Below, piece by piece: positions 18,469-27,968 of a DNA stretch of 64,000 nt (position 1 is its first letter; the number at the start of each line of letters is the position of its first letter). A program made the translations under genes and the position numbers. The DNA lies in contig JAJFKE010000050.1 of assembly GCA_021773355.1 (NCBI GenBank), positions 248,001 through 312,000 of the forward strand. The letters run 5' to 3'. The notes under the pieces are model-generated. The model was given only the letters and a program-made list of their open reading frames with translations. It did not search any database and was not told the origin of the DNA. The DNA comes from Gammaproteobacteria bacterium. Lineage in GTDB: Bacteria > Pseudomonadota > Gammaproteobacteria > Pseudomonadales > Pseudohongiellaceae.

Positions 18469-20820
18469 ATGACAGCTCTCATCAACGCCTGGGCAAATTT
18501 TGTTATTGCCAACAGACTCTATGTCATTATGGGGTCAATATTATTGCTTGCTGGCATTTTGCTTACTGGCAAAACCATACCCTTCGATAACAGCACCGAA
18601 CGTTATTTCGTAGCCGGCGACCCAACCTTGGTCGAATACGACAATCTAATAGAACTCTTCGGAGATAATGAGTATCTCATTGTTGGCTTCGAGGCCGCGC
18701 CTGATGAAGCAGATATTTTTAACGAAGACACTTTGCGAGACATAGCCCGTGTTTCAGATTTTCTTGAATACCATGACTACATTACCCAGCTGCGCTCGAT
18801 TACAAATTTTCAGTATATTCACGCTGACGATGATGACTTACGCACGGACTATCTAATAGAAGATGTTGAGGATTTAATAGACAACCCGAATGCCATCGAA
18901 AATGTAAAAAGTATTCTAAACAGCGAACCACTTGCTCTGGATACTTTGATCACCAGAGATTTTCGACATACCAGGATTGCCGCCCGCGTCGAGTATCGCG
19001 ACGATACATCGGAAACAAAGGTTCAACTAGTTCAAGATCTTTATCGTTTTGTCGAAGAAGAAAACCTAAGCTCCGACAGCTATATCCTGCACCTTTCTGG
19101 TTACCCGCTTGCACAGGAGCGTTTTGAAACCGTTTCAGCAGGAGACATCGATATTCTTATTCCAGTCATGGTCATATTGATGGCGCTAATTCTCTTTTTA
19201 AGCTTTCGGTCCCTAATAGCAACCATAGCTCCATGGTTAGTGATTGCCTGCGGGATTCTTTTAGTTCTGGAAATTCAGGGTTATCTGAAAATTCCACATA
19301 CCACCATAGACTCTGGGGCTCTGGCCCCAACGCTTATAATAATCGGAATCGGAATTACCGTTCACGTTCTGCTTGAGTTTTTCCAATTTATGCACGACGG
19401 CAGGAGTGGTATCGAATCGGCTCGCTCTACTATCATTTATATATGGCGCCCTGCTTTTTTTACTGCCATTACAACCTCAGCAGGATTCTACTCACTGTCT
19501 ATAACTAAAATCATGCCTATCAGAGAGTTCGCTTTGCTGGGCGCGATCGGCCCTATCGCTCTGTTTTTATTTGCGCTGACAGCGTTACCAGCAGTGCTTA
19601 GTTATATGAAGAAGGTGCCGGGTAAAACAAACGAGGTTCTCGATACTGGTATAATTTCTAAAATTACAAGGAAGGTGCCAGATTTCACATTAAGAAATAG
19701 AAATAGAATTTTAGTCGCCGGTCTTATTGCACTGATATTTTCTATCTGGAATATCCCCAATATTAAAATAGATTCGAACTACGTTACTATATTCAAAGAA
19801 AATAGTCAGACTCGACTGGATATCGTGTACTTCGATGATGTCTATCGCGGCATGATGAATCTTGACATTATCCTCGATTCTGGCGAAACAGAGGGAATCA
19901 AAAATCCCGCATTTTTGAAACAGCTAGATGAAATTGAAGATTGGCTATTGCAGCGGGAGGCGCTTGGCCCAGTCAATTCACTGGTGGATTATCTAAAAGA
20001 AATCAATCAGGCACTGAATGGAGATAACCCTGAGTTCTATCGAATCCCTGAAAGCAGGGAGATGACGGCTCAGTATCTGTTGTTATACGAAAGCTCCGGT
20101 GCCGATGAAGATCTTTCCGATATTAAAGATTTTGATAACCGTCAATCACGTCTAGTTGTCCCCGTGGTCAATCTGAAAGCGTCAGACATGCAAACAGAGC
20201 TGGATAGCATAAGAGCCCATTTAGACGAAAATTACCCACAACTCCAATCGATAGTTACGGGCACAATGGCCCTATATACCGTTCAAGACACCTATATCTC
20301 ACAAGGCATGGCTCAGTCCTTTATCATCGCGCTGCTGGTTATAACATTATTTTTTATTGTCCTATTCAAGTCTATCAAATACGGGCTGCTCTCTATTATC
20401 CCCAGCGTGTTGCCGATAATTTTGGCAGGAAGCATTGCTGGCTGGCTTGGGATATTGCTGGATCAGAGTGCTGTCATCGTGTTTGCTATGACCATGGGTA
20501 TGGCAGTTGACGACGCCATCCACGTTATGAGCCGCTATCTTCTGGCCAAAAACTCCGGGTCCAATACCAAACAATCAATTGAAAGGGCAATGAACGAATC
20601 GGGTCGAGCCGTTGTCTTTAGTTCAATAGTGCTGGTTTTTGGATTCAGCGTATTATGCTTTGCGTCTTTCACAACGATAATCTATGTAGGTTTATTTGGT
20701 TCTATTATCATGACTCTGGCCTTGGTGGGTGATCTCATTGTTCTACCCGCCATCTTATATCTAGTGGACGGAATCGAAGAAGACGGTTCCAGCATCGTCT
20801 CTACTAAAGTAGACGCTTAA
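18469..20820 (+). CDS. RND/MMPL-family exporter
   Basis: This 783-residue inner-membrane transporter has the duplicated RND layout. One membrane helix near residue 20 is followed by a periplasmic loop to about residue 225, then five helices (sterol-sensing-domain-like) to about residue 380. A second copy of helix, loop and five helices follows. The conserved acidic residues of the proton path appear in AMTMGMAVDDAIHVMSRY. A GAGGAG site 7 bases before the ATG at 18469 sets the start; the frame also opens at TTG 18454. It leads an operon with a LolA-like protein, a DUF1302-like barrel and a TetR regulator. Substrates may be lipids or other hydrophobic molecules (inference). Confidence 0.9.
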   Translation: MTALINAWANFVIANRLYVIMGSILLLAGILLTGKTIPFDNSTERYFVAGDPTLVEYDNLIELFGDNEYLIVGFEAAPDEADIFNEDTLRDIARVSDFLEYHDYITQLRSITNFQYIHADDDDLRTDYLIEDVEDLIDNPNAIENVKSILNSEPLALDTLITRDFRHTRIAARVEYRDDTSETKVQLVQDLYRFVEEENLSSDSYILHLSGYPLAQERFETVSAGDIDILIPVMVILMALILFLSFRSLIATIAPWLVIACGILLVLEIQGYLKIPHTTIDSGALAPTLIIIGIGITVHVLLEFFQFMHDGRSGIESARSTIIYIWRPAFFTAITTSAGFYSLSITKIMPIREFALLGAIGPIALFLFALTALPAVLSYMKKVPGKTNEVLDTGIISKITRKVPDFTLRNRNRILVAGLIALIFSIWNIPNIKIDSNYVTIFKENSQTRLDIVYFDDVYRGMMNLDIILDSGETEGIKNPAFLKQLDEIEDWLLQREALGPVNSLVDYLKEINQALNGDNPEFYRIPESREMTAQYLLLYESSGADEDLSDIKDFDNRQSRLVVPVVNLKASDMQTELDSIRAHLDENYPQLQSIVTGTMALYTVQDTYISQGMAQSFIIALLVITLFFIVLFKSIKYGLLSIIPSVLPIILAGSIAGWLGILLDQSAVIVFAMTMGMAVDDAIHVMSRYLLAKNSGSNTKQSIERAMNESGRAVVFSSIVLVFGFSVLCFASFTTIIYVGLFGSIIMTLALVGDLIVLPAILYLVDGIEEDGSSIVSTKVDA

Positions 20821-20840
20821 ATATTGTGGAGTGCGCCAAT

Positions 20841-21680
20841 ATGAATCTTCCAACAAAGTATTTTCAACTACTTGTCGCAGTGCTTGGTTCAACCTATTCT
20901 CTATTATTTGTTTCCTCCAGTTTGAGTGCAGCCGAGTATACGGCACAGGAAGTCATGTACATGGCAGACCAACGTTACGATGGCGACTCTTCGGTCGCAG
21001 AAATCACCATGGTGTTGATCGATCGAAGGGACCGCCAGCGAGTTCGAGATTTAAGATTGTATTCAAAGGACTATGGAGTAGATACAAAGACACTATCACT
21101 GTTTGAGTCACCGGCGGATATTCGCGGTACAGCCTATTTAAATTTCGATTGGAAAGAAACCCAGCGAGATGATGATTCATGGCTGTATTTACCTGCACTG
21201 CAGAGAGTAAAACGCTTAGCGAGTAGTGACACTTCAGATTCTTTTTTGGGCAGCGATTTTACTTATGCAGACATCAACGGCATTGAAGTGGATTGGTATG
21301 ATTACAATTTTATAAATGAATCAGAAATGGTCGATGGAGAGGACTGCTGGGTAATTGAAATAATTCCTAAACCCGCATTCAAAGACCGTGCCGAAGAAGC
21401 TACCGGTTATTCGAAGATGCAAAGCTGGATTAGTAAGGAAAAAATATTACAGATGCGCGGCCAGGTATGGGAACTTCGGGGGAACCGGATAAAATTTTTT
21501 ACCTCTTCTGAAGTTGAGGAGGTCGAAGGCATTTGGACAGTAAAGAGATTGCAGGCAGTTACGACCAGAAACAATCGGCAGGAACACGCCAGCGTTCTTC
21601 AAATCAACTCTATCGATTACAACGTTGATGTTAGTGATGAACTACTTACTACTGAATCTATGCAACGCGGGTTCGATTAG
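20841..21680 (+). CDS. LolA-like outer-membrane lipoprotein-sorting protein
   Basis: This 279-residue periplasmic protein has a signal peptide ending around SLSAAEY. The mature part matches the LolA-like family annotated as outer-membrane lipoprotein-sorting protein, with the motif DSFLGSDFTYADI typical of that group and a WLYLPALQRVKRL segment before it. These proteins fold as an open beta-barrel that shields a lipid chain. Beside an RND/MMPL exporter it probably carries a hydrophobic cargo across the periplasm. I chose the ATG at 20841 with GGAG upstream; a GTG at 20826 is the alternative. Confidence 0.85.
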   Translation: MNLPTKYFQLLVAVLGSTYSLLFVSSSLSAAEYTAQEVMYMADQRYDGDSSVAEITMVLIDRRDRQRVRDLRLYSKDYGVDTKTLSLFESPADIRGTAYLNFDWKETQRDDDSWLYLPALQRVKRLASSDTSDSFLGSDFTYADINGIEVDWYDYNFINESEMVDGEDCWVIEIIPKPAFKDRAEEATGYSKMQSWISKEKILQMRGQVWELRGNRIKFFTSSEVEEVEGIWTVKRLQAVTTRNNRQEHASVLQINSIDYNVDVSDELLTTESMQRGFD

Positions 21681-21710
21681 AGGGTCGAAACATTGGTTCA
21701 ATCCGAAGCA

Positions 21711-23090
21711 ATGAGAATATCTACTAGAAGCATTTCTCTGCTTCTAGTCATTGTTATTGCAAGTCTCTCCCAAATTAGTAATGCGCAGAATGATTTTTTC
21801 AACAGCATCGACGTAGATATTAGGCGAGAAGATTCGCGCTCCGGGGCAAATTATTCAGTTATTGGCTGGATAACTCAAAAAATTTCGCAGGGAATTGAAC
21901 GTCCTGGGCCTCAATTTAGCCGGCGCGAGCGCGAGCTGAATAAGATTGAGACCAGCCTGTTTGGTCAAATAGATTCAGGACTTGGCGAGAACTTTAACTT
22001 CCGTGTTAGCGGGAAGGCTTACCATGATGAGATTTATCGAATCAATGATGATACAAATTACAGTGCGGACGAACGTAATAAATTTCGAAACCGGATCGAG
22101 CTAAAAGATTTTTACATAGAGAGACAGTTCACTAATGGATTCTATTTTAAGGCAGGCAATCAAATTCTGGCCTGGGGTATGGCTGAGTATTCTCGAGTCA
22201 CCGATCTCATAAACACAGAAGATCAATATACTTTTGGCCAACAAGATCTAGAAGATATACGCCTGCAGGTGCCGGCAGTTCTGCTGAGTTATTCAAGCGC
22301 TGACTGGACCTTCGACGGGGTTATTACCCATCGAGCGGGGAGAAATGATACCGCACCTGCTGGAGATGAATTTGATCAACTAATTGGACTACGTCAATCG
22401 GGCCTCAGCCTTGAGCGAGCCGACCCTGAGGATGAGCAGGAATATTTCTTCCGAGCATCCACTCACCTAAGCCAAGGGGATCTGCAACTCGTCGCTGGCG
22501 AGTTCAATGACAACGCTCTCAGCCTCGAACAGGTTGCCGCCATACGCTCCATAGCACCGCGTTTTCAGTACGGTCAGAATCGAATGCGTGCAATAGGCGT
22601 AGCAGCGAATTGGGCTGATGGATTGTGGTTGGTGTTTGGAGAGCTGGGTATGCATTTTGACAAGGCTGTAATTCCAAGTGCCGATTCGGTCTTCAGACAA
22701 GTAGGCGGATGGGATGAGAAAGATCAGGTATTGTCGGTTCTTGGGATTGAATACAATGGCTTTAGGAATTTGCTTTTAAGTTTCGAGATAGACCGTACTC
22801 GAACGAAAAACCATGATGATTTTATGTATGCCGACAAGAACCAGACTAGCTTTGGCTCGAGGATTTATTGGACAGCATTAAATGAAAAACTGCAGGTACT
22901 AGCGGTGAGGAACGAACTAGCTAATCGATCTGGTCAGGTCAGTAGAGTTTCTGTGGACTATAGTTGGTCCGATAATCTCGAATTGGGCCTACTCTGGGTT
23001 GATTACGGCAGTAGGGAGCAATCTAATTTCTACGATTTTAGAAACAACGATGTGCTGCAACTACATCTGCGTTATAACTTTCAAATATAG
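21711..23090 (+). CDS. DUF1302-like outer-membrane protein
   Basis: This exported protein of about 459 residues has a signal peptide (cleavage near ISNAQ) and many amphipathic beta-strands. The segment KAGNQILAWGMAEYSRVTDLIN resembles the DUF1302 family, in which a similar tryptophan-containing turn precedes a DxxNP-type motif. It ends RYNFQI rather than in a terminal Phe or Trp. DUF1302 proteins commonly sit with LolA-like and RND/MMPL genes, as here, suggesting an outer-membrane outlet for the system. The ATG at 21711 gives the better signal peptide, but a TTG at 21693 has the better ribosome-binding site (AGGG), so the start is uncertain. Confidence 0.75.
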   Translation: MRISTRSISLLLVIVIASLSQISNAQNDFFNSIDVDIRREDSRSGANYSVIGWITQKISQGIERPGPQFSRRERELNKIETSLFGQIDSGLGENFNFRVSGKAYHDEIYRINDDTNYSADERNKFRNRIELKDFYIERQFTNGFYFKAGNQILAWGMAEYSRVTDLINTEDQYTFGQQDLEDIRLQVPAVLLSYSSADWTFDGVITHRAGRNDTAPAGDEFDQLIGLRQSGLSLERADPEDEQEYFFRASTHLSQGDLQLVAGEFNDNALSLEQVAAIRSIAPRFQYGQNRMRAIGVAANWADGLWLVFGELGMHFDKAVIPSADSVFRQVGGWDEKDQVLSVLGIEYNGFRNLLLSFEIDRTRTKNHDDFMYADKNQTSFGSRIYWTALNEKLQVLAVRNELANRSGQVSRVSVDYSWSDNLELGLLWVDYGSREQSNFYDFRNNDVLQLHLRYNFQI

Positions 23091-23116
23091 TCAGACTTAA
23101 CCCTCTGGAGGCGAGA

Positions 23117-23803
23117 ATGTTGATCGATCCACAGAACACGAGCCCCAATTACCATCATGGTAATGTCAAAGAAGCATTGTTAGATGCTGCCCAGCATCAC
23201 ATTGAGAGCAACAATGGCGAGATGATATCGCTGCGGGGATTATCGAAAGAAGTGGGAGTTACACCGTCTGCCGTATATAACCATTTTGCCGATAAAAACA
23301 CATTAATGCTGGCGATTAAGCTTCGAATCTATGGAATCTTCAATGATTTTTTTGAAGAAAATTGCGTCTCAACCAAGAACCCAGAACAATCGTTGTTAGA
23401 AATGTGTTTGGCCTATTTCCACTTTTCAAGAAGGTACCCGGCGCAATTTCGATTTCTGTTTAGTTCATCACTTCCCAAAGAATGGTCAACAAAGGAAATT
23501 GTCGATGTATCGGGCCGCAGCATAGTGAAGACACGGCGTCTTATTTTGGATATTCATAATGAATATAAAATCCAATGTAGTGAGGAAGAAGTTGTAAATG
23601 TGACCTTACTGCTTTGGTCACAATTGCATGGCATCGTTATGCTGCGAAATTCTGGATCGATTGCTGCCGCCGTAAGCCATCAGAATTGGCCATCTGTCTG
23701 TGCGCTATCTGAAGACGTTGAAGTCGAAAAACTCATCGAATCTCACATACGGAAAATGGTAACAGGTATACGGAGCAGCTCTGAAAGTACAAATCAGCAT
23801 TAA
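23117..23803 (+). CDS. TetR/AcrR-family regulator
   Basis: This 228-residue repressor-type protein has an N-terminal helix-turn-helix (ISLRGLSKEVGVTPSAVYNHFADKNTLM, residues about 37–64). The C-terminal domain resembles the WHG-type TetR ligand domain (RRYPAQFRFLF, then a tryptophan-containing LLWSQLHGIVML). CTGGAGG precedes the ATG at 23117. As the last gene of the RND/LolA/DUF1302 operon it is the likely local regulator, with the palindrome at 18271–18285 a candidate site. Confidence 0.88.
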   Translation: MLIDPQNTSPNYHHGNVKEALLDAAQHHIESNNGEMISLRGLSKEVGVTPSAVYNHFADKNTLMLAIKLRIYGIFNDFFEENCVSTKNPEQSLLEMCLAYFHFSRRYPAQFRFLFSSSLPKEWSTKEIVDVSGRSIVKTRRLILDIHNEYKIQCSEEEVVNVTLLLWSQLHGIVMLRNSGSIAAAVSHQNWPSVCALSEDVEVEKLIESHIRKMVTGIRSSSESTNQH

Positions 23804-23822
23804 GGCCAGTCAAACTATTTGT

Positions 23823-25073
23823 TCATCTATCCAGCCCCATGGCTCGACGAATCATCTGATTTTTTATGGGCGTAAGTTTATCGACTGAATTCATTCCCAC
23901 GTTGCGCAACCATCGTACGGTCAGATTTTGTTCGGCAAACAAGCGCTTGAAGCCTTCCATTAGCCACATCATCGAAAGATTATTTCCTTTTCGCTTGCGC
24001 TGGTAACGAAGCAGTACCGTGGGATCGGAGATGGATCGACCAGCTTTAAGCCCACGCATGATTTCCTCAGCCAGGACCCTAGCGTCCAGCAATCCCAGGT
24101 TCACTCCCTGGCCCGCCAGAGGATGGATTGTGTGGGCGGCGTCACCTGCCAGCACTATATTATCCTTTACATATTCAACTGCATGACGTTGTCGAAGGGG
24201 AAACGAGAATCGCCTATCACACCATTCGATGTTGCCAAGTTTAAATTCAATAGCGGCAGCAAGCTCTTTTTTAAATTCAACATCACTAAGCGCCATTATC
24301 CTCTCGGCTTTTTCCGGTAACATAGACCAAACAATAGAGCAATAATGCTGATCATCATCATGCGCGGTAACACGCAGCGGCAGAAACGCTAAAGGCCCCG
24401 TTTCCAGAAATCGCTGCCAAGCCGTTTCGCAGTGCGGGTGCTGTGTTCGCACAGTAGTCACCAGTGCCTGATGCTCATAGTCCCACTCTCTGCAGCTAAA
24501 ACCCGCAAGTTGCCTGACTTTCGAATTTGCGCCATCGGCAGCAATAACGAGAGCGGCACGAATAGATTGGCCGTCCTCGGAATTAAGTTGCACCAGGTGT
24601 TTTCCGTCACACTCAATATTCGTTAGCGATTCAATGGTAAAAGGTGAAACGATGTGCAGATTATTGTACTGGCTCAATTTTCCCTGAAGTGCGGTGGTGA
24701 GAATCGAGTTTTCTACAATATTTCCCAATTCTGGCTGATTAATATCCGCGGCGGAAAAATGAATTGACCCAGTTCCTTCCGCATCCCAAACCTGCATTTC
24801 TCGATAACTACAAACTCTTCTGGCAACTACATCTTGCCAAACGCCTAGTTCGACGAATAAGTTCTTGGAGGCTTGGCTTATTGCACTTACTCGTGGATCA
24901 AACTTCTCAGATTTTCGCTCTGTCTGTGCTATGGAACCGGTGTTTGTGAGTGGTTCTCTGTCCAGCAGTGCAATGCGCAAGGAAGACTCTGCCAACAGAC
25001 AGGCAAGACTTGCTCCAACCATTCCCGCCCCGGCTATTACGATATCAAATTCACTAATTTTGCTGTCAGACAT
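23823..25073 (-). CDS. ubiI: Ubiquinone-biosynthesis FAD hydroxylase, UbiI-like
   Basis: This flavoprotein monooxygenase of the UbiH/UbiF/VisC/COQ6 family adds a hydroxyl to the ubiquinone ring. The dinucleotide motif is IVIAGAGMVGASLACLL near residue 10. The RVSAISQASKNLFVELGVWQDV segment and GDAAHTIHPLAGQGVNLGLLDARV, near residue 300, are close to those of E. coli UbiI. At 416 residues it has normal length. In E. coli and Pseudomonas it lies directly after ubiH. Here five plus-strand genes have come between them, so it has its own promoter region, divergent from the MaoC gene. Confidence 0.87.
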   Translation of the reverse strand: MSDSKISEFDIVIAGAGMVGASLACLLAESSLRIALLDREPLTNTGSIAQTERKSEKFDPRVSAISQASKNLFVELGVWQDVVARRVCSYREMQVWDAEGTGSIHFSAADINQPELGNIVENSILTTALQGKLSQYNNLHIVSPFTIESLTNIECDGKHLVQLNSEDGQSIRAALVIAADGANSKVRQLAGFSCREWDYEHQALVTTVRTQHPHCETAWQRFLETGPLAFLPLRVTAHDDDQHYCSIVWSMLPEKAERIMALSDVEFKKELAAAIEFKLGNIEWCDRRFSFPLRQRHAVEYVKDNIVLAGDAAHTIHPLAGQGVNLGLLDARVLAEEIMRGLKAGRSISDPTVLLRYQRKRKGNNLSMMWLMEGFKRLFAEQNLTVRWLRNVGMNSVDKLTPIKNQMIRRAMGLDR

Positions 25074-25204
25074 GGGTTCATATTATAGGACGAGATTGAT
25101 ATATCCCCTAACCGTGTTCTGGTTTCGTGCAATGTCAATTACTGCTAGACTGCTTCGCCTGTGGTTATATGCCGAATCTACATCTAGTAAATGGAGATAT
25201 GAAA

Positions 25205-25669
25205 ATGAGTAATGTGGTAAGTGCCGATCAAGTGAGCAATTACTTAGGCCAAGAAGTTGGAGTAACAGATTGGATCGAGATAGATCAAGACAGAATCAAT
25301 AAGTTTGCGGATGCCACAGGGGATCATCAGTATATTCATATTGACCCAGAGCGCGCCGCTCAAACGCCGTTTGGGACAACTATCGCCCATGGCTTTCTAA
25401 CCCTATCCCTAATGAGTATGCTAAGCGCCGATAATGGAGGCATCAAACTCGAGAACGCTGTGATGGGTATAAATTATGGTTTGGACAAAGTCAGATTTAT
25501 TAATCCGGTGAAGGTTGGCAGTAGAATTCGAGCTAGATTCGAATTAGTCAGCGCCGAGGAAAAGAAGCCAAATCACTATCTTATGAAACACAACGTTACT
25601 ATCGATATTGAAGGCGAAGACAAACCAGCCCTAATCGCTGAATGGTTGGGCATGACGGTTATAGCCTGA
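25205..25669 (+). CDS. MaoC-like (R)-specific enoyl-CoA hydratase
   Basis: This 154-residue hot-dog-fold protein carries the hydratase-2 signature FADATGDHQYIHIDPERA. It supplies the catalytic Asp and His, followed by FGTTIAHGFLTLSLM. Members hydrate trans-2-enoyl-CoA to (R)-3-hydroxyacyl-CoA, or are MaoC dehydratases with related substrates. The ATG at 25205 lies 8 bases after GGAG; ATG 25199 and a longer frame from 25127 are less likely. It is a single cytoplasmic enzyme gene between ubiI and a DUF1499 lipoprotein, without a clear pathway partner nearby. Confidence 0.88.
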   Translation: MSNVVSADQVSNYLGQEVGVTDWIEIDQDRINKFADATGDHQYIHIDPERAAQTPFGTTIAHGFLTLSLMSMLSADNGGIKLENAVMGINYGLDKVRFINPVKVGSRIRARFELVSAEEKKPNHYLMKHNVTIDIEGEDKPALIAEWLGMTVIA

Positions 25670-25774
25670 AGCAAGCGTGCAGTGTGTTAAGAAAATAAGC
25701 TTAGTAAAGATGTTAAAGTGTGCGGGTTCAACAGATGCAAAGGATTAATTGCTAAACATTAGAGAGATCGCTTC

Positions 25775-26179
25775 ATGAAGAAATCACTGCTTGCCCTACT
25801 TCCCCTTCTTACAGCCTGCGCTGGAGAGCCACCTCAGGACATCGGTATCAGAGATGGTAGACTAAGCCCCTGCCCGGAATCTCCTAATTGCGTTTCCAGC
25901 TTCGAAAGCAGTGAAGAACATTCGATTGAACCTCTTGCCGCCAGCTTAGAACAAATACAACAGGTTCTGCTGGGAATGGATGCGGCCAATATAGTAGAAG
26001 CGTCGGCTGGATATCTGTACGCTGAATTTACAAGCCCTATCATGGGCTATGTTGATGACGTGGAATTCTTAACCGACCCGGCGAGTAATAGAACCCATGT
26101 TAGATCCGCTTCTCGCTTAGGTTATAGTGATCTTGGCGCCAATCGCAAGCGTATCGAAGCAATTCGAGCTCAGTTATAA
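25775..26179 (+). CDS. DUF1499 lipoprotein
   Basis: This 134-residue protein has a lipobox at LLTAC (residues about 11–15), so it is probably a membrane-anchored lipoprotein. The motif SPCPESPNCVSSF and the later VDDVEFLTDPASNRTHVRSASRLGYSDLGANRKRIE are diagnostic of DUF1499, whose function is unknown. The length is normal. It stands alone between MaoC and the BlaI gene. Confidence 0.88.
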   Translation: MKKSLLALLPLLTACAGEPPQDIGIRDGRLSPCPESPNCVSSFESSEEHSIEPLAASLEQIQQVLLGMDAANIVEASAGYLYAEFTSPIMGYVDDVEFLTDPASNRTHVRSASRLGYSDLGANRKRIEAIRAQL

Positions 26180-26333
26180 CACACTGATTTAAAACAATTT
26201 TCTGTAATATTTGATAGATTTATCGCCGCCAGAGGCGATGATGCTTGACTTTTCGCCCATAGGTGCTATTTTTTCAGCATAGTGCTGTTTTTTCAGCAGT
26301 AGCAATAGGCACAGATTCGTAAGGGGGAATAAT

Positions 26334-26735
26334 ATGCCAATGTCATCACAGCTCAGTCGTCGAGAGCGCCAAATCATGGATATAGTGTATGAGTTGAGTG
26401 AGGCCTCTGCTAAAGATATCGAGGCTCATCTGCCCAATCCCCCTGGCTACTCCGCTATCCGAGCCACCATGAATAAGCTAGAAACCAAGGGTTTTCTGGC
26501 TCATCGAGAGAGGGACCTAAAATACGTGTATTACCCGTTAATTGACCATCAACAGGCACGCGCATCTGCTCTGCAGCGCCTACTTAAAACATTTTTCGAA
26601 GGTTCAGCATCCCAAGCCATGAGTACACTTCTGGATTTGTCAAAAGACAGCGTAACCGAGAAAGAATTAGATGAACTAAACACGCTGTTGGAAAATGCAA
26701 TGCAAGAGAAGACAAAAAAAGGAAAGCAGAAATAG
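26334..26735 (+). CDS. BlaI/MecI/CopY-family repressor
   Basis: This 133-residue winged-helix repressor has LSRRERQIMDIVYEL, then the recognition helix region GYSAIRATMNKLETKGFLAHRERDLKYVYYPL, followed by a helical dimerisation tail. A GGGGGAAT site precedes the ATG at 26334; ATG 26340 is a near alternative. In the known systems the repressor is cleaved when its M56 membrane partner is activated. It leads an operon with an M56 peptidase and a TonB-like protein, and no beta-lactamase gene is adjacent. Confidence 0.9.
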   Translation: MPMSSQLSRRERQIMDIVYELSEASAKDIEAHLPNPPGYSAIRATMNKLETKGFLAHRERDLKYVYYPLIDHQQARASALQRLLKTFFEGSASQAMSTLLDLSKDSVTEKELDELNTLLENAMQEKTKKGKQK

Positions 26736-26811
26736 AGAGTATTGAATAGAGCCAAGCAAACCTGAGAACCCAAACTCGAGGAGAATATCGACTTCGAGGA
26801 GGAAAATAATA

Positions 26812-27945
26812 ATGACAGCAATCTCAATAGTCGCTGCGTTGAATGTCCTTGAACAACAGCATCAATTGTTGCACTTCTTGATCGACCTAAGTTTCAAGTC
26901 TTCACTCATTTTGATATTGGCGTTTTCGATTCAGTTATATTTAGGCACTCGTGCAGCTTCGCTAAAAAGCATAGTTTGGATGATGGTGTTCGCTGCTCTT
27001 ATTTTCCTGCCATTGTTTCATGAAATTTTTCCGCGGATATCGCTCCCAATTAACTATGATTCTACAGCACTTGCTGTGGCTCATTCCAATACAGCACTGG
27101 TAGCGGAAAACTTCGAAACTAAAATTAATTCATTTGCCAGCAGCCTATTCGGTGCAGCTCTAGGCTACTTACTGATATGTGGCTTGCTGATTAGTTATTT
27201 ACTGTCCGGAATATTGAAGGTCGTCTTTCTCACTCGACTAGCCAAGCCATTCAAACATGAAGTAGCTCAACAAAAATTACAGCAGCTAAAACAACTCAAC
27301 GGTGTTGATAGGCCCATTGATTTGTTGGTGAGTCCTACTATTTCTTCGCCTTTAACTTGGGGAATATGGCGGCACAAAATCATCTTCCCCTTGGCTGCTA
27401 ATGGATGGAGCGCTGAGTTATTTGAGCAATCAATTAGTCATGAGCTAGGTCATATTCAGCGCAGCGATTGGATACTACAAATTCTTGCAAGAACTGCGGT
27501 TAGTTTATATTGGATTAATCCATTGATTTGGCTGGCTCATCGAAATTTATTAATCGAAAGCGAGAAGGCCTGTGATGATGTTGCCGTGGACAATACTGGC
27601 TGCGCTCTGTCCTATGCCCAGAATTTATTGCAACTCGCAACTAGTTTTAATTCTCAAAAACCTCTGCTTGCACCTGCACTTTTGGGAGTTAGGTCAAGCT
27701 TGTCGCATCGTATTAGACACATCTTGAAGCAAGAAAGAACTGGTAGAAGTAGTGACACGAGTAGCATTTTACCAGGCCTATTTTGGGCGGCTTTGGTTGT
27801 GGCACCTTTTTCATCAATGAGCATAACTTTGCAAGAAATGAAATTGCCCGTAGTTCAGTACGTCACAATTTACGTAACAATCCCAGTGTCTTTCTTCCCG
27901 AATAATTCTAAAGAATTTTCCTATCTAATGGCTGAATTTCAATAG
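26812..27945 (+). CDS. BlaR1-like M56 membrane metallopeptidase
   Basis: This 377-residue inner-membrane protein has four main hydrophobic segments and a zinc-binding HELGH at residues 210–214 (ISHELGHIQRSDW). The third ligand is in LLIESEKACDDVAV. It matches the peptidase half of BlaR1/MecR1 but lacks the extracellular penicillin-binding sensor domain. Only a hydrophobic stretch and a short tail follow residue 310. GAGGAGG precedes the ATG. It lies 76 bases after the BlaI-type gene and 23 bases before a TonB-like gene. Confidence 0.88.
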   Translation: MTAISIVAALNVLEQQHQLLHFLIDLSFKSSLILILAFSIQLYLGTRAASLKSIVWMMVFAALIFLPLFHEIFPRISLPINYDSTALAVAHSNTALVAENFETKINSFASSLFGAALGYLLICGLLISYLLSGILKVVFLTRLAKPFKHEVAQQKLQQLKQLNGVDRPIDLLVSPTISSPLTWGIWRHKIIFPLAANGWSAELFEQSISHELGHIQRSDWILQILARTAVSLYWINPLIWLAHRNLLIESEKACDDVAVDNTGCALSYAQNLLQLATSFNSQKPLLAPALLGVRSSLSHRIRHILKQERTGRSSDTSSILPGLFWAALVVAPFSSMSITLQEMKLPVVQYVTIYVTIPVSFFPNNSKEFSYLMAEFQ

Positions 27946-27968
27946 TTCTAAGTTAAGAAGACACGACG

